Made by a program: the position numbers and the translations under genes. From contig NZ_CABHMS010000007.1 in the NCBI RefSeq assembly GCF_902167635.1, forward strand, positions 248,001 through 312,000: a DNA stretch of 64,000 nucleotides. Direction: 5' to 3'. The stretch is from Chitinophaga vietnamensis (GTDB taxonomy: Bacteria > Bacteroidota > Bacteroidia > Chitinophagales > Chitinophagaceae). The notes under the pieces were generated by a model. The model was not told where the DNA came from. It searched no databases and saw nothing but the letters and a program-made list of their open reading frames with translations. Positions 32,728 through 42,448 of the stretch are shown piece by piece. Numbering within the stretch: position 1 is the stretch's first letter; each line of letters opens with the position of its first letter.

Positions 32728-34143
32728 CTATTTCCAACCTCCTCCTGTGCTCCTGTACAATTCTACAACAGCAGTCAAAAGGTTGCTATGGATATTTGCA
32801 AGTCCCAGGTCCGCTTGTAAAGCATTGCTTTGCGCGGTAATGACTTCTAAATAGTTCGCCATATCTCCCTGGTATAGCAAGAGCGCATGCTCGATGGCCC
32901 GGTGCAGATCAGTAGACTGTATGTAGGTTGCCCGTTCTTGTTGTTTCAGTTTATCTATTTGCGCCAGCGCGTTAGACACTTCGCCTACAGCGCGCAGCAC
33001 GGATTGCCGGAACGCGATCTCTGAATTATCGCGATTCAGCCTGGCTACCTCATATTGCGTTTTGTATTGCCGCCTGTTGAAGACGGGCTGCACAATGCCA
33101 CCCGCTGCATTCGCCAGCCAGGAAGCCGGTTTGAACCAATCGCTGGCTTTCAACGACTCAAACCCGATACCGGAAGTGATCGTGAGCTTGGGATACATAT
33201 CCGCCGCAGCCACGCCTACACGGGCATTTGCGGCCATCACGTCCAGCTCCGCGGCACGCACATCCGGACGGCGGCTCACAATGGAGGCAGGCAAGCCCGC
33301 CGGCAAGCTGGAGGGCACGGCCATATCTGTCAGCTTCACACTCCTGGCAATCTCGCCAGGATAGGCTCCTGTCAACAATTGCAGGGCATTTTCCTGCAGG
33401 GTGATATATTGTTCCAGCAATGGTATCTGCGCGGCGATGCCTTCCCGCTGCGCCTTTACCTGGTCGATGGATAATTGTGTCACATTGGGGGTGCCGGCAT
33501 TCATCAGCAGCGTGGTGATCTGCAACGTGCTATCGCTCAGGGTGAGGTTCTCTTTGGTGATGGTCAGTTGCTTATCGAGCATCAGCAAATTGTAAAAACC
33601 TTTGGCGATATCTGATACCACCGTTGTTTGTACTGCTTTCCTAGCTTCATAGCTTTGCAGGTATTGGTCTACCACGGCTTCTTTCTGCCGTCTGATCTTC
33701 CCCCATATCCCCAGCTCCCAGGTGAGATTAAGCGTCACCTGGTGATCCTGGAAATAGTTGCTTCCCTGCATCAATGCGCCATTGAAGCTGTTGCCGGACG
33801 GATGGTTATATTGATATCCAGCCTGTGCATTTAACTGCGGCGTCCAGAATAGTTTTGCCTGCTTCAGTTGCTGATCGGCGATATCGATGTTCTTTAAAGC
33901 GGTCAGCATATTGTTATTACGTGCAATACCTTTCTCTATCAGCGCCTGCAAAGCCGGCTCCGTGAAAAAAGTATTCCATGGCATGTCTGAGATCGAAGAA
34001 GTGTCGCTGTAACTGAGGCCATTGTACTGCGCCGGCAATTGCAGATCCGGACGCTGGTAGTCGCGGGTAACTTTGCAGGAAGCAATGACAACGACTACCA
34101 CCGGAGCTAACAGCAGATAACGCATATAATCTTTGCGGTCCAT
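32728..34143 (-). CDS. RND efflux outer-membrane factor (TolC/NodT type) lipoprotein
   Basis: A 471-residue lipoprotein (Cys23 in VIASCKV) of the outer-membrane factor family; LPAGLPASIVSRRPDVRAAELDVMAANA is the OEP signature, and two long coiled-coil repeats (IDIADQQLKQAKL, LNRDNSEIAFRQ) form the periplasmic barrel. It is the outer-membrane exit duct for the adjacent RND pump. Last gene of the three-gene operon, 34 bp after the pump. Confidence 0.93.
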   Translation of the reverse strand: MDRKDYMRYLLLAPVVVVVIASCKVTRDYQRPDLQLPAQYNGLSYSDTSSISDMPWNTFFTEPALQALIEKGIARNNNMLTALKNIDIADQQLKQAKLFWTPQLNAQAGYQYNHPSGNSFNGALMQGSNYFQDHQVTLNLTWELGIWGKIRRQKEAVVDQYLQSYEARKAVQTTVVSDIAKGFYNLLMLDKQLTITKENLTLSDSTLQITTLLMNAGTPNVTQLSIDQVKAQREGIAAQIPLLEQYITLQENALQLLTGAYPGEIARSVKLTDMAVPSSLPAGLPASIVSRRPDVRAAELDVMAANARVGVAAADMYPKLTITSGIGFESLKASDWFKPASWLANAAGGIVQPVFNRRQYKTQYEVARLNRDNSEIAFRQSVLRAVGEVSNALAQIDKLKQQERATYIQSTDLHRAIEHALLLYQGDMANYLEVITAQSNALQADLGLANIHSNLLTAVVELYRSTGGGWK

Positions 34144-34177
34144 TATTATTTAGAATTTATACTTGTCTGAATGAAAG

Positions 34178-37100
34178 TTATTGTACTGCTACCTGGCGCG
34201 TCCGGACAGACGCGGCTTTCCGGGCAGATATCTTTTCCTGCATGTACTGGAAAATCACGAACAATACGGGTATCAGGAATATGCCGAGCACCACACCGGA
34301 AAGCATACCGCCAACAGCGCTCCATCCGATAGAATGGTTACCCTGTGCAGAAGCGCCTTGCGTAAAGATCAGCGGCAGCATACCCACGATGAATGCAAAG
34401 GAGGTCATGAGTATCGGGCGTAAGCGCAGATGCGCCGCTTCCAGCGCGGCTTCTACGAGTGTGTGCCCCGCTCGTCGCCTTTGCACGGCAAACTCCACGA
34501 TCAGGATGGCGTTCTTGGCGATGAGACCTATCAGCATAATCAAGCCTACCTGTACATACACGTTGTTTTGTACGCCACCGAAACCGATAAACGCAAACAC
34601 GCCCAACAAGCCTGTAGGCACGGTGAGGATCACCGCCAGCGGCAGCACATAGCTTTCATATTGTGCGGCCAGCAGGAAATACACGAAGAATACGCTGAGC
34701 AGGAAGATGAACACCGTTTGGTTACCGGCCTTGATCTCTTCCCTGCTGATACCGGTGAACTCATAGCCATATGAAGCGGGCAATGACTGTTTGGCCGTAG
34801 CCTGGATGGCTTTGATCGCGTCGCCGGTACTGTAGCCCGGTTTGGGGATCACCTGTATCTGCACAGCCTTGTAAAGGTTGTTGCGGGTCACCACTTCCGG
34901 GCCATAGGTGCGCACAAACTTGGCGACTGTAGACACGGGCACCATCGTGCCGAGATTATTCTTTACATAGATACCATCCAGCGAACTTTCGTCTACGCGG
35001 TAAGGCACATCGGCCTGCGCCATCACGCGGTAGTATTTACCGAAACGGTTAAAGTCTGTCACGAAGCTGCTACCATAATACACCTGCAAAGTGTTCATCA
35101 GATCGCTGATGGAAACGCCGAGTTGTTTGGCTTTGATATCATCTACTTCCAGGTTGTATTGCGGGTTGCTGGTATTGAAGGTGGTGAACGCTGTAGCGAT
35201 CTCTTTTCTTTTGGAAAGCTCGCCAATAAAGGCCCATGCGGTGTTTCCCAGTTGCTGCAATGATCCGTCTCCCCTGTCCTGCAAGGTAAATTCTGCACCG
35301 CTCACGTTACCGAAACCTTGCACGGTAGGGAAGTTCACGAATACGGTCATGGCATCATGCACCTGGCTTGTTTTAGCGATCAGGCCGCCGGCAATCACAT
35401 CCGGGTCTGTTACAGCGCCTCTCTCTTTGATGGGCTTCAGGCGCGAGAAGATAGCTGCCTGCGGCGAAGAGGTGGCAAAAGTGATGAGGTTAAAACCGTT
35501 GATCACCCAGGAGCCGTTTGTGGATGGATCTTTGTCGATGATATCACTGATCTGCGCGGTGGCGGCTGTGGTCCTGTCCAGCGAGCTACCCGCAGGTGTT
35601 TGCACAACTGACAATACGAAACCCTGGTCCTCGTTCGGGATAAAGCCGGTAGGGCTGTTTCTCATCAGCACCACGCTGCCCAATGTAACCAGCAGCAGCG
35701 CTGCAATGGCCACCCACTTGTTCTTCAACAGGAATTTTATACTGCCTACATATTTATCCGTCATCGCATTGAAGCCGGTGTTAAAGGCAGTGAAGAAACG
35801 TTTGCCAAGACCCGCTTTCTTCTCTTCTTCCGCATCCGCATGATGGTTTTTCAACAGCAGGGCGCACAAGGCAGGACTGAGCGTTAACGCATTGATCGCA
35901 GAGATGATGATGGCGGTAGCGATCGTAAAGGCAAACTGTTTGTAGAACACGCCGGCAGGGCCTTGTACAAAACTCACCGGCACAAATACGGCGGCCATCA
36001 CGAGGGTAATGGAAACGATCGCACCGGATATCTCGCTCATCGCGCTGATGGTGGCCTCTTTCGGCGCCAGGTGCGTTCGAGCCATCTTCGTATGCACTGC
36101 TTCCACCACCACGATGGCATCATCCACCACAATGCCGATGGCCAGTACCAGCGCAAAGAGTGTGAGCAGGTTGATGGTAAAGCCCAGCAGCTGCATGAAG
36201 AAGAAAGTACCTACGATCGCTACAGGAACAGCAATCACCGGTATCAAAGTAGAACGCCAGTCTTGCAGGAAAACAAATACCACCAATGCCACCAGTATGA
36301 AGGCGATGATCAGTGTTTCTTTTACCTGGTCGATAGAGGCATCCAGGAAGTTCTTCACATTGTACATAATCTCGAAACGGGTGCCCACCGGGAGTTTCGG
36401 CGTAAACTCTTTCAGCTGCCTTTGTACTTCTGTAAGGATCTCGTTGGCATTGGAGCCAGGTGTTTGCAGGATGGCAAAACCGGAGGTAGGCTTGTTGCTC
36501 AACTTGTTGGTGGATGTATAACTATATCCGCCAAACTCAATACGGGCCACATCTTTCAGTCGAAGTACGGAGCCATCGTTATTGGATTTGAGCACCATAT
36601 TTTCATAGTCCTCGTTCTTATTCAGCTTGCCTTTATATTTGATGATGTATTCAAAGGAGGCGCTGCTTCCCTGTCCCAGCCTGCCGGGCGCCGCTTCGAT
36701 GTTCTGGTCCCTGATGGCGTTCATCACATCCTGCGGAGACAGGTTGTTGGCGGCCAGGCGTTCGGGCTTCAGCCAAATGCGCATGGAATAATCCTTGGCG
36801 CTGAACACCGTTGCCTGCGCCACACCGGGAATACGTTGCAGTTGCGGAATAAGATTGATCCTGAGATAGTTTTCCAGGAAAAGCTCATTATAACCTTTGG
36901 TGGTATCAAAAGCCTGCAAGCCCACGAACATGATAGTACTGTTCTGCACTTTTTGTGTGGAGATGCCCGCCTGTATTACTTCCTGTGGCAGCTGGCTATT
37001 GGCTTTCGATACACGGTTTTGTACGTTCACCGCATTGATATCCGGATTGGTACCTTGCTTGAAATAAACGGTGAGCGTATAGTTACCGTCGTTGCTGGAG

Positions 37101-37342
37101 TTGGAGGTCATGTAGCTCATGTTCTCCACGCCGTTCACCGCTTCTTCAATAGGCGTGGCCACTGCGCGCGCTACTACTTCCGAGTTGGCGCCGGGATAGT
37201 TGGCCGTTACCTGAACAGATGGCGGCGCAATATCCGGGAACAAAGTAATGGGTAATGTGAGAAGGGAGATCACCCCGAGTGATAGCAATATGATAGACAC
37301 CACCGTAGATAATACGGGACGTTCAATAAATTTTCGTAGCAT
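34178..37342 (-). CDS. RND multidrug efflux pump (HAE1 family)
   Basis: A 1054-residue inner-membrane pump starting MLRKFIERPVLSTVVS, with two internal repeats and about 12 helices. The proton relay acidic pair is in VDDAIVVVEAV (helix 4) and the matching lysine in LAKNAILIVEFAV (helix 10). The two periplasmic porter and docking regions match AcrB/MexB. Exports hydrophobic toxicants by proton drive through the adaptor and outer-membrane factor encoded next to it. Start chosen at 37342 to match family N-termini. Confidence 0.95.
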   Translation of the reverse strand: MLRKFIERPVLSTVVSIILLSLGVISLLTLPITLFPDIAPPSVQVTANYPGANSEVVARAVATPIEEAVNGVENMSYMTSNSSNDGNYTLTVYFKQGTNPDINAVNVQNRVSKANSQLPQEVIQAGISTQKVQNSTIMFVGLQAFDTTKGYNELFLENYLRINLIPQLQRIPGVAQATVFSAKDYSMRIWLKPERLAANNLSPQDVMNAIRDQNIEAAPGRLGQGSSASFEYIIKYKGKLNKNEDYENMVLKSNNDGSVLRLKDVARIEFGGYSYTSTNKLSNKPTSGFAILQTPGSNANEILTEVQRQLKEFTPKLPVGTRFEIMYNVKNFLDASIDQVKETLIIAFILVALVVFVFLQDWRSTLIPVIAVPVAIVGTFFFMQLLGFTINLLTLFALVLAIGIVVDDAIVVVEAVHTKMARTHLAPKEATISAMSEISGAIVSITLVMAAVFVPVSFVQGPAGVFYKQFAFTIATAIIISAINALTLSPALCALLLKNHHADAEEEKKAGLGKRFFTAFNTGFNAMTDKYVGSIKFLLKNKWVAIAALLLVTLGSVVLMRNSPTGFIPNEDQGFVLSVVQTPAGSSLDRTTAATAQISDIIDKDPSTNGSWVINGFNLITFATSSPQAAIFSRLKPIKERGAVTDPDVIAGGLIAKTSQVHDAMTVFVNFPTVQGFGNVSGAEFTLQDRGDGSLQQLGNTAWAFIGELSKRKEIATAFTTFNTSNPQYNLEVDDIKAKQLGVSISDLMNTLQVYYGSSFVTDFNRFGKYYRVMAQADVPYRVDESSLDGIYVKNNLGTMVPVSTVAKFVRTYGPEVVTRNNLYKAVQIQVIPKPGYSTGDAIKAIQATAKQSLPASYGYEFTGISREEIKAGNQTVFIFLLSVFFVYFLLAAQYESYVLPLAVILTVPTGLLGVFAFIGFGGVQNNVYVQVGLIMLIGLIAKNAILIVEFAVQRRRAGHTLVEAALEAAHLRLRPILMTSFAFIVGMLPLIFTQGASAQGNHSIGWSAVGGMLSGVVLGIFLIPVLFVIFQYMQEKISARKAASVRTRQVAVQ

Positions 37343-37407
37343 AAAATGAGATTGTGATGCAGCGGACAAAGCCGCAGAAATAAATAATGTTTTCCGGGAA
37401 CAGACCA

Positions 37408-38604
37408 CTAAATTGGTTTCGCTCTCAGCAGGCTATCCATGGAAGCCATTTTCGGCTGGATGGCCATTCCATCTTTCAATCCGCCCATCAGCAAGGTAGA
37501 TTGAGAAGACAACACAATCCGTTCTCCTTTCTTTACGCCATCGGCTACAAAATAGTAGTTAGGTGTTTTGCCGGCAATGGTGAGCGACCGGGTCACTACT
37601 TTGTTACTGTCGGCTACGAGGTAAACGAATATTTTGTCCTGTATTTCAAAGGTGGCTTCCTGGGGCACCACCAGTGCGGACGACAGCGTAGTGGGTATCC
37701 TGATCTTGCCGGTGCTGCCGCTTTTCAGCGTTCCGGATGCATTAGGAAACGAGGCTCTGAAATTGATGGCGCCGATCGTTTTATCGAATTGTCCTTTTGC
37801 CAATTCTACCTTTCCTTTTTCCGGGTACACGCTGCCATCAGCCAGCACCAGTTGTACCGGGGGCATTGATTTTACTTTCTCCGCAATGGATTGGCCCGGG
37901 TATTTTTCTGTGAATTGCAGAAAACCTGTTTCGCTCAGGGAGAAATACACCCTTACTTCTTTTGTTTCAGAAACAGTGGTGAGCGCGCCTGGCATGCCTT
38001 TGGTGACCAGGCTGCCGGTTTTATAAGGGATGCTGCCGATGTAACCATCGCCCGGCGCAGTGATAGTAGTATACCCGATATTGATGCGGGCTGCTTCTAC
38101 CTGCGCTTCGGCTTGTGCTACATTGGCCTGCGCGGAATGATATACTGCTTCAGCTGATTTCAGTTGTATGTCAGATACCACTTTCGCCGCCACCAGCGGT
38201 TTCAGTTTGTCAACATTGATCTGCGCATTTTCCTGCGCTGCTTTTGCCGCCTGCAAATTGGCCATGGCGTTGTGAAGTTGTTCTTCATAAGGCCTTTTGT
38301 CGATGTGGAATAACACCTGCCCTTTGTGTACGGCGGCGCCTTCATCTACCGCGATGTCTGTTAAATAACCATCCACCAATGGTCTTATTTCTATATCGCG
38401 GCTGCCTTGTATAGCGGCAGTGAAATCCTGGTAAGTAGTAGCGGGCAAAGCACTGACGGCCACCACAGGCACGGTGGGCGGCGCGTTGTTAACTGCCGCA
38501 CGTCCGGCACAACCGTATAAACCAGTCATGAAAGAAAGCGCCAGGCCCCCGGCCAGTAGCTGCCTGAGATGTAAACGGTATGATTGATGATTCTTTGCGG
38601 TCAT
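37408..38604 (-). CDS. RND efflux periplasmic adaptor (MFP) lipoprotein
   Basis: A 398-residue adaptor lipoprotein (Cys32 in LYGCAG) of the AcrA type: DEGAAVHKGQVLFHID is the lipoyl-like half, a long coiled coil follows (LQAAKAAQENAQINVDKL), then the second lipoyl half TITAPGDGYIGSIPYKTG and beta-barrel domains. Couples the pump to the outer-membrane duct. First gene of the efflux operon; two perfect or near-perfect 16-bp palindromes precede it, sites for the upstream TetR repressor. Confidence 0.94.
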   Translation of the reverse strand: MTAKNHQSYRLHLRQLLAGGLALSFMTGLYGCAGRAAVNNAPPTVPVVAVSALPATTYQDFTAAIQGSRDIEIRPLVDGYLTDIAVDEGAAVHKGQVLFHIDKRPYEEQLHNAMANLQAAKAAQENAQINVDKLKPLVAAKVVSDIQLKSAEAVYHSAQANVAQAEAQVEAARINIGYTTITAPGDGYIGSIPYKTGSLVTKGMPGALTTVSETKEVRVYFSLSETGFLQFTEKYPGQSIAEKVKSMPPVQLVLADGSVYPEKGKVELAKGQFDKTIGAINFRASFPNASGTLKSGSTGKIRIPTTLSSALVVPQEATFEIQDKIFVYLVADSNKVVTRSLTIAGKTPNYYFVADGVKKGERIVLSSQSTLLMGGLKDGMAIQPKMASMDSLLRAKPI

Positions 38605-38649
38605 ATAGTATAGTATTAGAAAATGAACATGTAATGCAAAAATTAAAGG

Positions 38650-38691
38650 GTAACCATTTGGTTACAAATATATGCGTAACCAATTGGTTAC
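38650..38691. promoter_or_regulatory. Two TetR-type operators before the efflux operon
   Basis: GTAACCATTTGGTTAC (38650-38665) and GTAACCAATTGGTTAC (38676-38691) are 16-bp palindromes, the second perfect and the first with one central mismatch, 26 bp apart centre to centre. They occupy the gap between the TetR gene and the adaptor gene. Confidence 0.85.
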
Positions 38692-38723
38692 ACAATTTTT
38701 TTTTCAGATTTTTTTTCAAACAT

Positions 38724-39341
38724 TCAGGATGGGGAATGAAAACGGCGCAGGTAGGTAATATAAGCGGTGATGCTTTCTTCCATCACTTCCTTATCCATTT
38801 TATAATCCACATCCGGGTTACGCATCATGACAATGGAAATAAGCCCGTGCAGCATACTCCAGAGCAGGGAGGCCCTGAAATCAATTTCATGCTCGTTCAT
38901 TCTTTGCAGGTAATCTATCTCCTTCATGGCGTTACCGATCAGGCGGCCGAAAATATTCAGCTCGGGCTTCAGCCTGCCTGTGCTGGAACAGGGCATGCCT
39001 ATGCCATACATCAGTTGATAATATTCCCTGTTTTTGAAAGCAAAATCCCAGTAGGCGCAAGACAACCTTTTCAACTGCTCCTCGGGTATGGCGCAGGATA
39101 CCAGGGCGGCGTTCAGATCTTTTTTAAGAAGATGGAATCCTTCGAGCGAAAGTTCGAACAGCAGGGCTTCCTTGTTGTCAAAGTATTCGTAAATCACCGG
39201 TACGCTATATTCTATGACATCGGCTATCTTCCGGACAGACAATGCCTGCCACCCTTCCATTTTCACCAGTTGTTTCGCTGCGTGCAGGATACTTGCCTTA
39301 ACTTCTTCTCTGTGTCTTAATTTACGTTCTGATATACCCAT
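38724..39341 (-). CDS. TetR/AcrR-family repressor of the efflux operon
   Basis: A 205-residue TetR repressor: residues about 7-55 carry the HTH (LSVRKIADVIEYSVPVIYEYFDNKEALLF), and the helical rest is the ligand-binding and dimer domain. It is transcribed in the same direction as, and 120 bp before, the adaptor gene; the double palindrome in that gap is the obvious operator. Release upon binding a pump substrate would induce efflux. Start at 39341 (MGISERK) preferred over one 9 bp earlier. Confidence 0.93.
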   Translation of the reverse strand: MGISERKLRHREEVKASILHAAKQLVKMEGWQALSVRKIADVIEYSVPVIYEYFDNKEALLFELSLEGFHLLKKDLNAALVSCAIPEEQLKRLSCAYWDFAFKNREYYQLMYGIGMPCSSTGRLKPELNIFGRLIGNAMKEIDYLQRMNEHEIDFRASLLWSMLHGLISIVMMRNPDVDYKMDKEVMEESITAYITYLRRFHSPS

Positions 39342-39552
39342 CGCTAACACTGTTATTTTTTCTGGAACGGTTAGATTTTATACCGGTGATTAACGATGTA
39401 AAGCTATGACGCAAAAAAACGTGGATGTTTATACAAAAAGCAGGAAGACTGATACAAATTGCGGGTGGCCCGCTAAATAAATCCGGTCGGGATAAATCAA
39501 TTAGAACCGGAAATGGCATATTTTTACGGAATTGGCAATCACTGATCCGATC

Positions 39553-40401
39553 ATGAAAGTACACCGGCACATTCCAACATATCCACTCTCAGACTTTATT
39601 CAGCACATTATTTACGTTAGCGGATCATTATCAATACCCTACATCAAAGAGCTTCCGGAAGGCGGGATAAACCTCGTGATCGAACTGAATGAAAATACCC
39701 TGAATACAGTTTATCCCGAAATAAACGCCGCTTGCAAAAAAGAGGTGAAGCATGCCTGGATCTCGGGGATGCAGAAACAGGCGATCCATTACAAAAACAA
39801 TCCTGATTCCACTATCATCAGTATCCGTTTTACGGTGGGCGGCTTTTTTTCGCTTACGAAGATACCAGTTACCGTATTGGACGACGTGGGCATTGAGGCC
39901 GAAGCTGTTTTTGGAAACTCCTTCACGCGATTGTATGAAAAACTACTCAATGCCGCCGCCCTGGCAGAAAAGTTCGCGTTGATCGAAAACTACTTTTTAC
40001 AATATTCGGTTGAAGAGAACATGGGATACCATATCGTGAGGTTTATAAACCAGCATATCGACAAACCCATCGACTGGTTGGTACAGAAATCCGGCTATTC
40101 CCAAAAGCACGTCATTCACCTGCTTAAAACATATACGGGCTTCTCACCCAAATACCTGCAAAGAGTTCATCGGCTACAGCAGGTGATTACTGAAATCCAA
40201 AAAAACAAAACCCATATCGACTGGTTCTCCATCATCCACCGGTATGGCTATTTTGACCAGGCCCATTTCATAAAAGACTTTGCCTTTTTTACAGGGCTAA
40301 AGCCAATGGAGTACCTGAGATCTCAATTGGCCCTGGATGAAAACGAGCTGGTGCCCGAAATGATCCTGCAATTTCCTAATGATAACCCGGATGCAAAGTA
40401 A
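39553..40401 (+). CDS. AraC-family transcriptional regulator (DUF6597-type)
   Basis: A 282-residue regulator with a DUF6597-like N-terminus (LPEGGINLVIELNEN) and a C-terminal AraC HTH pair (LVQKSGYSQKHVIHLLKTYTG and IIHRYGYFDQAHFIKDFAFFTG). It belongs to the same type as the AraC gene at the left end. It precedes the epoxide hydrolase gene by about 100 bp in the same direction and is a likely regulator of it. Confidence 0.9.
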   Translation: MKVHRHIPTYPLSDFIQHIIYVSGSLSIPYIKELPEGGINLVIELNENTLNTVYPEINAACKKEVKHAWISGMQKQAIHYKNNPDSTIISIRFTVGGFFSLTKIPVTVLDDVGIEAEAVFGNSFTRLYEKLLNAAALAEKFALIENYFLQYSVEENMGYHIVRFINQHIDKPIDWLVQKSGYSQKHVIHLLKTYTGFSPKYLQRVHRLQQVITEIQKNKTHIDWFSIIHRYGYFDQAHFIKDFAFFTGLKPMEYLRSQLALDENELVPEMILQFPNDNPDAK

Positions 40402-40464
40402 ACCCTGACTTACCGACAAATGTCCCTGGTAAATTTTTTACAATGACAGGAAAAGCCTGCCAAG

Positions 40465-40472
40465 TACCTTTG
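40465..40472 (+). promoter_or_regulatory. -7 box of the epoxide hydrolase gene
   Basis: TACCTTTG matches TAnnTTTG, 27 bp before the start codon. No convincing TTTG -33 box is seen at the right distance, so activation by a regulator is plausible. Confidence 0.4.
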
Positions 40473-40499
40473 TATCGAACAAAATAAAAACAACGATTT

Positions 40500-41618
40500 A
40501 TGAAACCTTTTAGCATTAATGTACCGCAAGAAACTCTGAACGATTTATCAGCAAGACTTAAACAAACAAGATGGACAGATGAACCTGAAAATGCCGGATG
40601 GAATTATGGCACCAATCCAGGATATTTGCGGGAATTGGTGCGCTACTGGCAAACTGAGTACGATTGGAGAACCCACGAAGCGGAGATCAACCAGTTTCCC
40701 CAATACAAAACTGAAATAGACGGCATTACCATTCATTTCATTTATGTAAAAGGCCAGGGAGAAAATACTTCGCCGCTGATCCTGAGCCATGGATGGCCGG
40801 ATTCATTCTATCGCTTTCTCCAGATCATTCCGATGCTGACCAATCCAACTGAAGGCGGGCGTTCCTATGACCTCGTAATCCCTTCCATACCCGGATTCGG
40901 ATTCTCCCAGCAAACAGCTGTGAACAGCGATAAAACGGCAGCCCTGTTCAATAAACTCATGACAGAAGTACTGGGATATTCCTCCTACTTTGCCGCAGGC
41001 GGCGATATGGGCACTTTGATCACGAAGTCGCTGGCAGTGCAGTTCCCAGGCAATGTAAAGGCTATTCATTTAACGGATGTAGGCTATCCCAACGGCAGCG
41101 AGGACTGGGCAACGATGACACCCGCCGAACAGGCGTTTGGGCAACAAATACAACATTGGTTCTTTACAGAAGGCGCGTTTAATATGATCCAGTCAACCAA
41201 ACCACAAACCCTGGGTTATGGGCTCAACGACAGCCCCGTAGGACTGGCCTCCTGGATCATCGAAAAATTCCATGCCTGGAGCGACCACGACGGAAACCTC
41301 GGCAATAGCATTAGGATGGACAAACTGATCACAAACATTATGATCTACTGGGTAAGCCAATCTATTAATTCCTCCATCAGAACATATGCCGAGAATGCCC
41401 GCGCCAGTTATATGGGAGGACTACAATCCTCACAACGGGTAGGCGTACAAACAGGCGTATCGCTGTTTCCCAAGGAAGCCCAATTCCCTAAAGAATGGGC
41501 GGAAAGGATGGCCAATGTTGTGAGCTTCAATGTACTGGGCAAAGGAGGTCATTTTGCAGCGATGGAACAGCCTGAAGTCTATTCCAGGGAGCTTGCCGGA
41601 TTCTTTGGAAAAATGTAA
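40500..41618 (+). CDS. Epoxide hydrolase (EHN + alpha/beta hydrolase)
   Basis: A 372-residue enzyme with the epoxide hydrolase N-terminal domain (about 1-105, FSINVPQETLNDLSARLKQTRW and WRTHEAEINQFPQYKTEIDG) and an alpha/beta hydrolase fold. The oxyanion motif is SHGWPDSF near 97, the nucleophile Asp in AGGDMGT near 169, and the catalytic His in GKGGHFAAME near 351. It opens epoxides to diols and is a detoxifier. No signal peptide. A terminator follows. Confidence 0.92.
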   Translation: MKPFSINVPQETLNDLSARLKQTRWTDEPENAGWNYGTNPGYLRELVRYWQTEYDWRTHEAEINQFPQYKTEIDGITIHFIYVKGQGENTSPLILSHGWPDSFYRFLQIIPMLTNPTEGGRSYDLVIPSIPGFGFSQQTAVNSDKTAALFNKLMTEVLGYSSYFAAGGDMGTLITKSLAVQFPGNVKAIHLTDVGYPNGSEDWATMTPAEQAFGQQIQHWFFTEGAFNMIQSTKPQTLGYGLNDSPVGLASWIIEKFHAWSDHDGNLGNSIRMDKLITNIMIYWVSQSINSSIRTYAENARASYMGGLQSSQRVGVQTGVSLFPKEAQFPKEWAERMANVVSFNVLGKGGHFAAMEQPEVYSRELAGFFGKM

Positions 41619-41647
41619 TCGCATTGCTGCATCTTCGTTATTAAAGA

Positions 41648-41680
41648 GCGCCTCAAAAGTAAATTTGAGGCGCCCTTTTT
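41648..41680. terminator. Bidirectional terminator
   Basis: GCGCCTCAAA (41648-41657) pairs with TTTGAGGCGC (41664-41673) over a 6-nt loop, followed by CCTTTTTCTTTTTTT. It separates the epoxide hydrolase from the convergent phosphodiesterase. Confidence 0.85.
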
Positions 41681-41686
41681 CTTTTT

Positions 41687-42448
41687 TTAGTTCCTTAAAA
41701 AGCGGATCAATGCTGCCGGATGATCTGTCTGCATCCCTGCTACGCCTTCCGCCAGGGCTTGCCGCCATTGCGGCGGGCCTTCATCTTTCGACTGCACATC
41801 CAGCCATACCGCTACGCCGCGCTGTTTGCACAAGGCCAGCATCTCCTTTGTATATTGTCCACGCGAGCCGTCTATCGCCGATACCGGGAACTGATCGAGG
41901 AAACCCGCCAGCGATGCGGCATCCCGCACAGTATCCGGCACGCTGCACATCAGCGGCATAGTGGGCGCTACTTCCCGCCATTGCCACAATTGCGCTTCTG
42001 CATTAGCATATACCACTACCCGTTTTTCCATTTTAAATTCCTTTATCAACTTGTACGCTGCCACAACATCGGCCTCTTTAAAATCAAGATAGATATTCAC
42101 TTTCTGCCGGCATAAACGTAGCACATCACGGAAGCCAGGTATCTGGCCCTTTTGGCAAAGCTGCGCCCATGAGCTGCTGCGGATGTCCATCCCATGCCAT
42201 TGTTCGCCATGAGAGATCACCAGCTGGCTGTCGGCCGTCATGCGCAGGTCTGTTTCTATGTAATCCGCGCCCAGCCTGATGGCGCTGGCATAAGCAGCTA
42301 AAGTATTTTCCGGCAATGTAACATGATCGCCCCGGTGCGCAATCACCACCGGATGATGCGCAGCCGGCGGCAAGGGTGGTCGTACGGGCATCTGCAGGCC
42401 TAACAAAAAAATCAGGAATGATAGCATAGCGCTTATTTTAAATACCAC
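41687..42448 (-). CDS. Exported glycerophosphodiester phosphodiesterase
   Basis: A 253-residue exported GDPD (signal peptide about 1-23) with a TIM barrel. The catalytic residues are visible in VIAHRGDHVTLPENTLAAY (His, Arg, Glu) and YIETDLRMTADSQLVISHGE (Glu, Asp, His). It splits glycerophosphodiesters into glycerol-3-phosphate and an alcohol. The start overlaps the SusD-like stop by 16 bp, so it is translationally coupled to the SusC/D locus. Confidence 0.92.
   Translation of the reverse strand: MVFKISAMLSFLIFLLGLQMPVRPPLPPAAHHPVVIAHRGDHVTLPENTLAAYASAIRLGADYIETDLRMTADSQLVISHGEQWHGMDIRSSSWAQLCQKGQIPGFRDVLRLCRQKVNIYLDFKEADVVAAYKLIKEFKMEKRVVVYANAEAQLWQWREVAPTMPLMCSVPDTVRDAASLAGFLDQFPVSAIDGSRGQYTKEMLALCKQRGVAVWLDVQSKDEGPPQWRQALAEGVAGMQTDHPAALIRFLRN

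Noticed and set aside
35963-37255. Open plus-strand frame of 430 codons opposite the RND pump gene
   Set aside because: It is antisense to a strongly conserved pump gene, rich in His/Arg/Gly as expected from reversed codons, and has no family resemblance.
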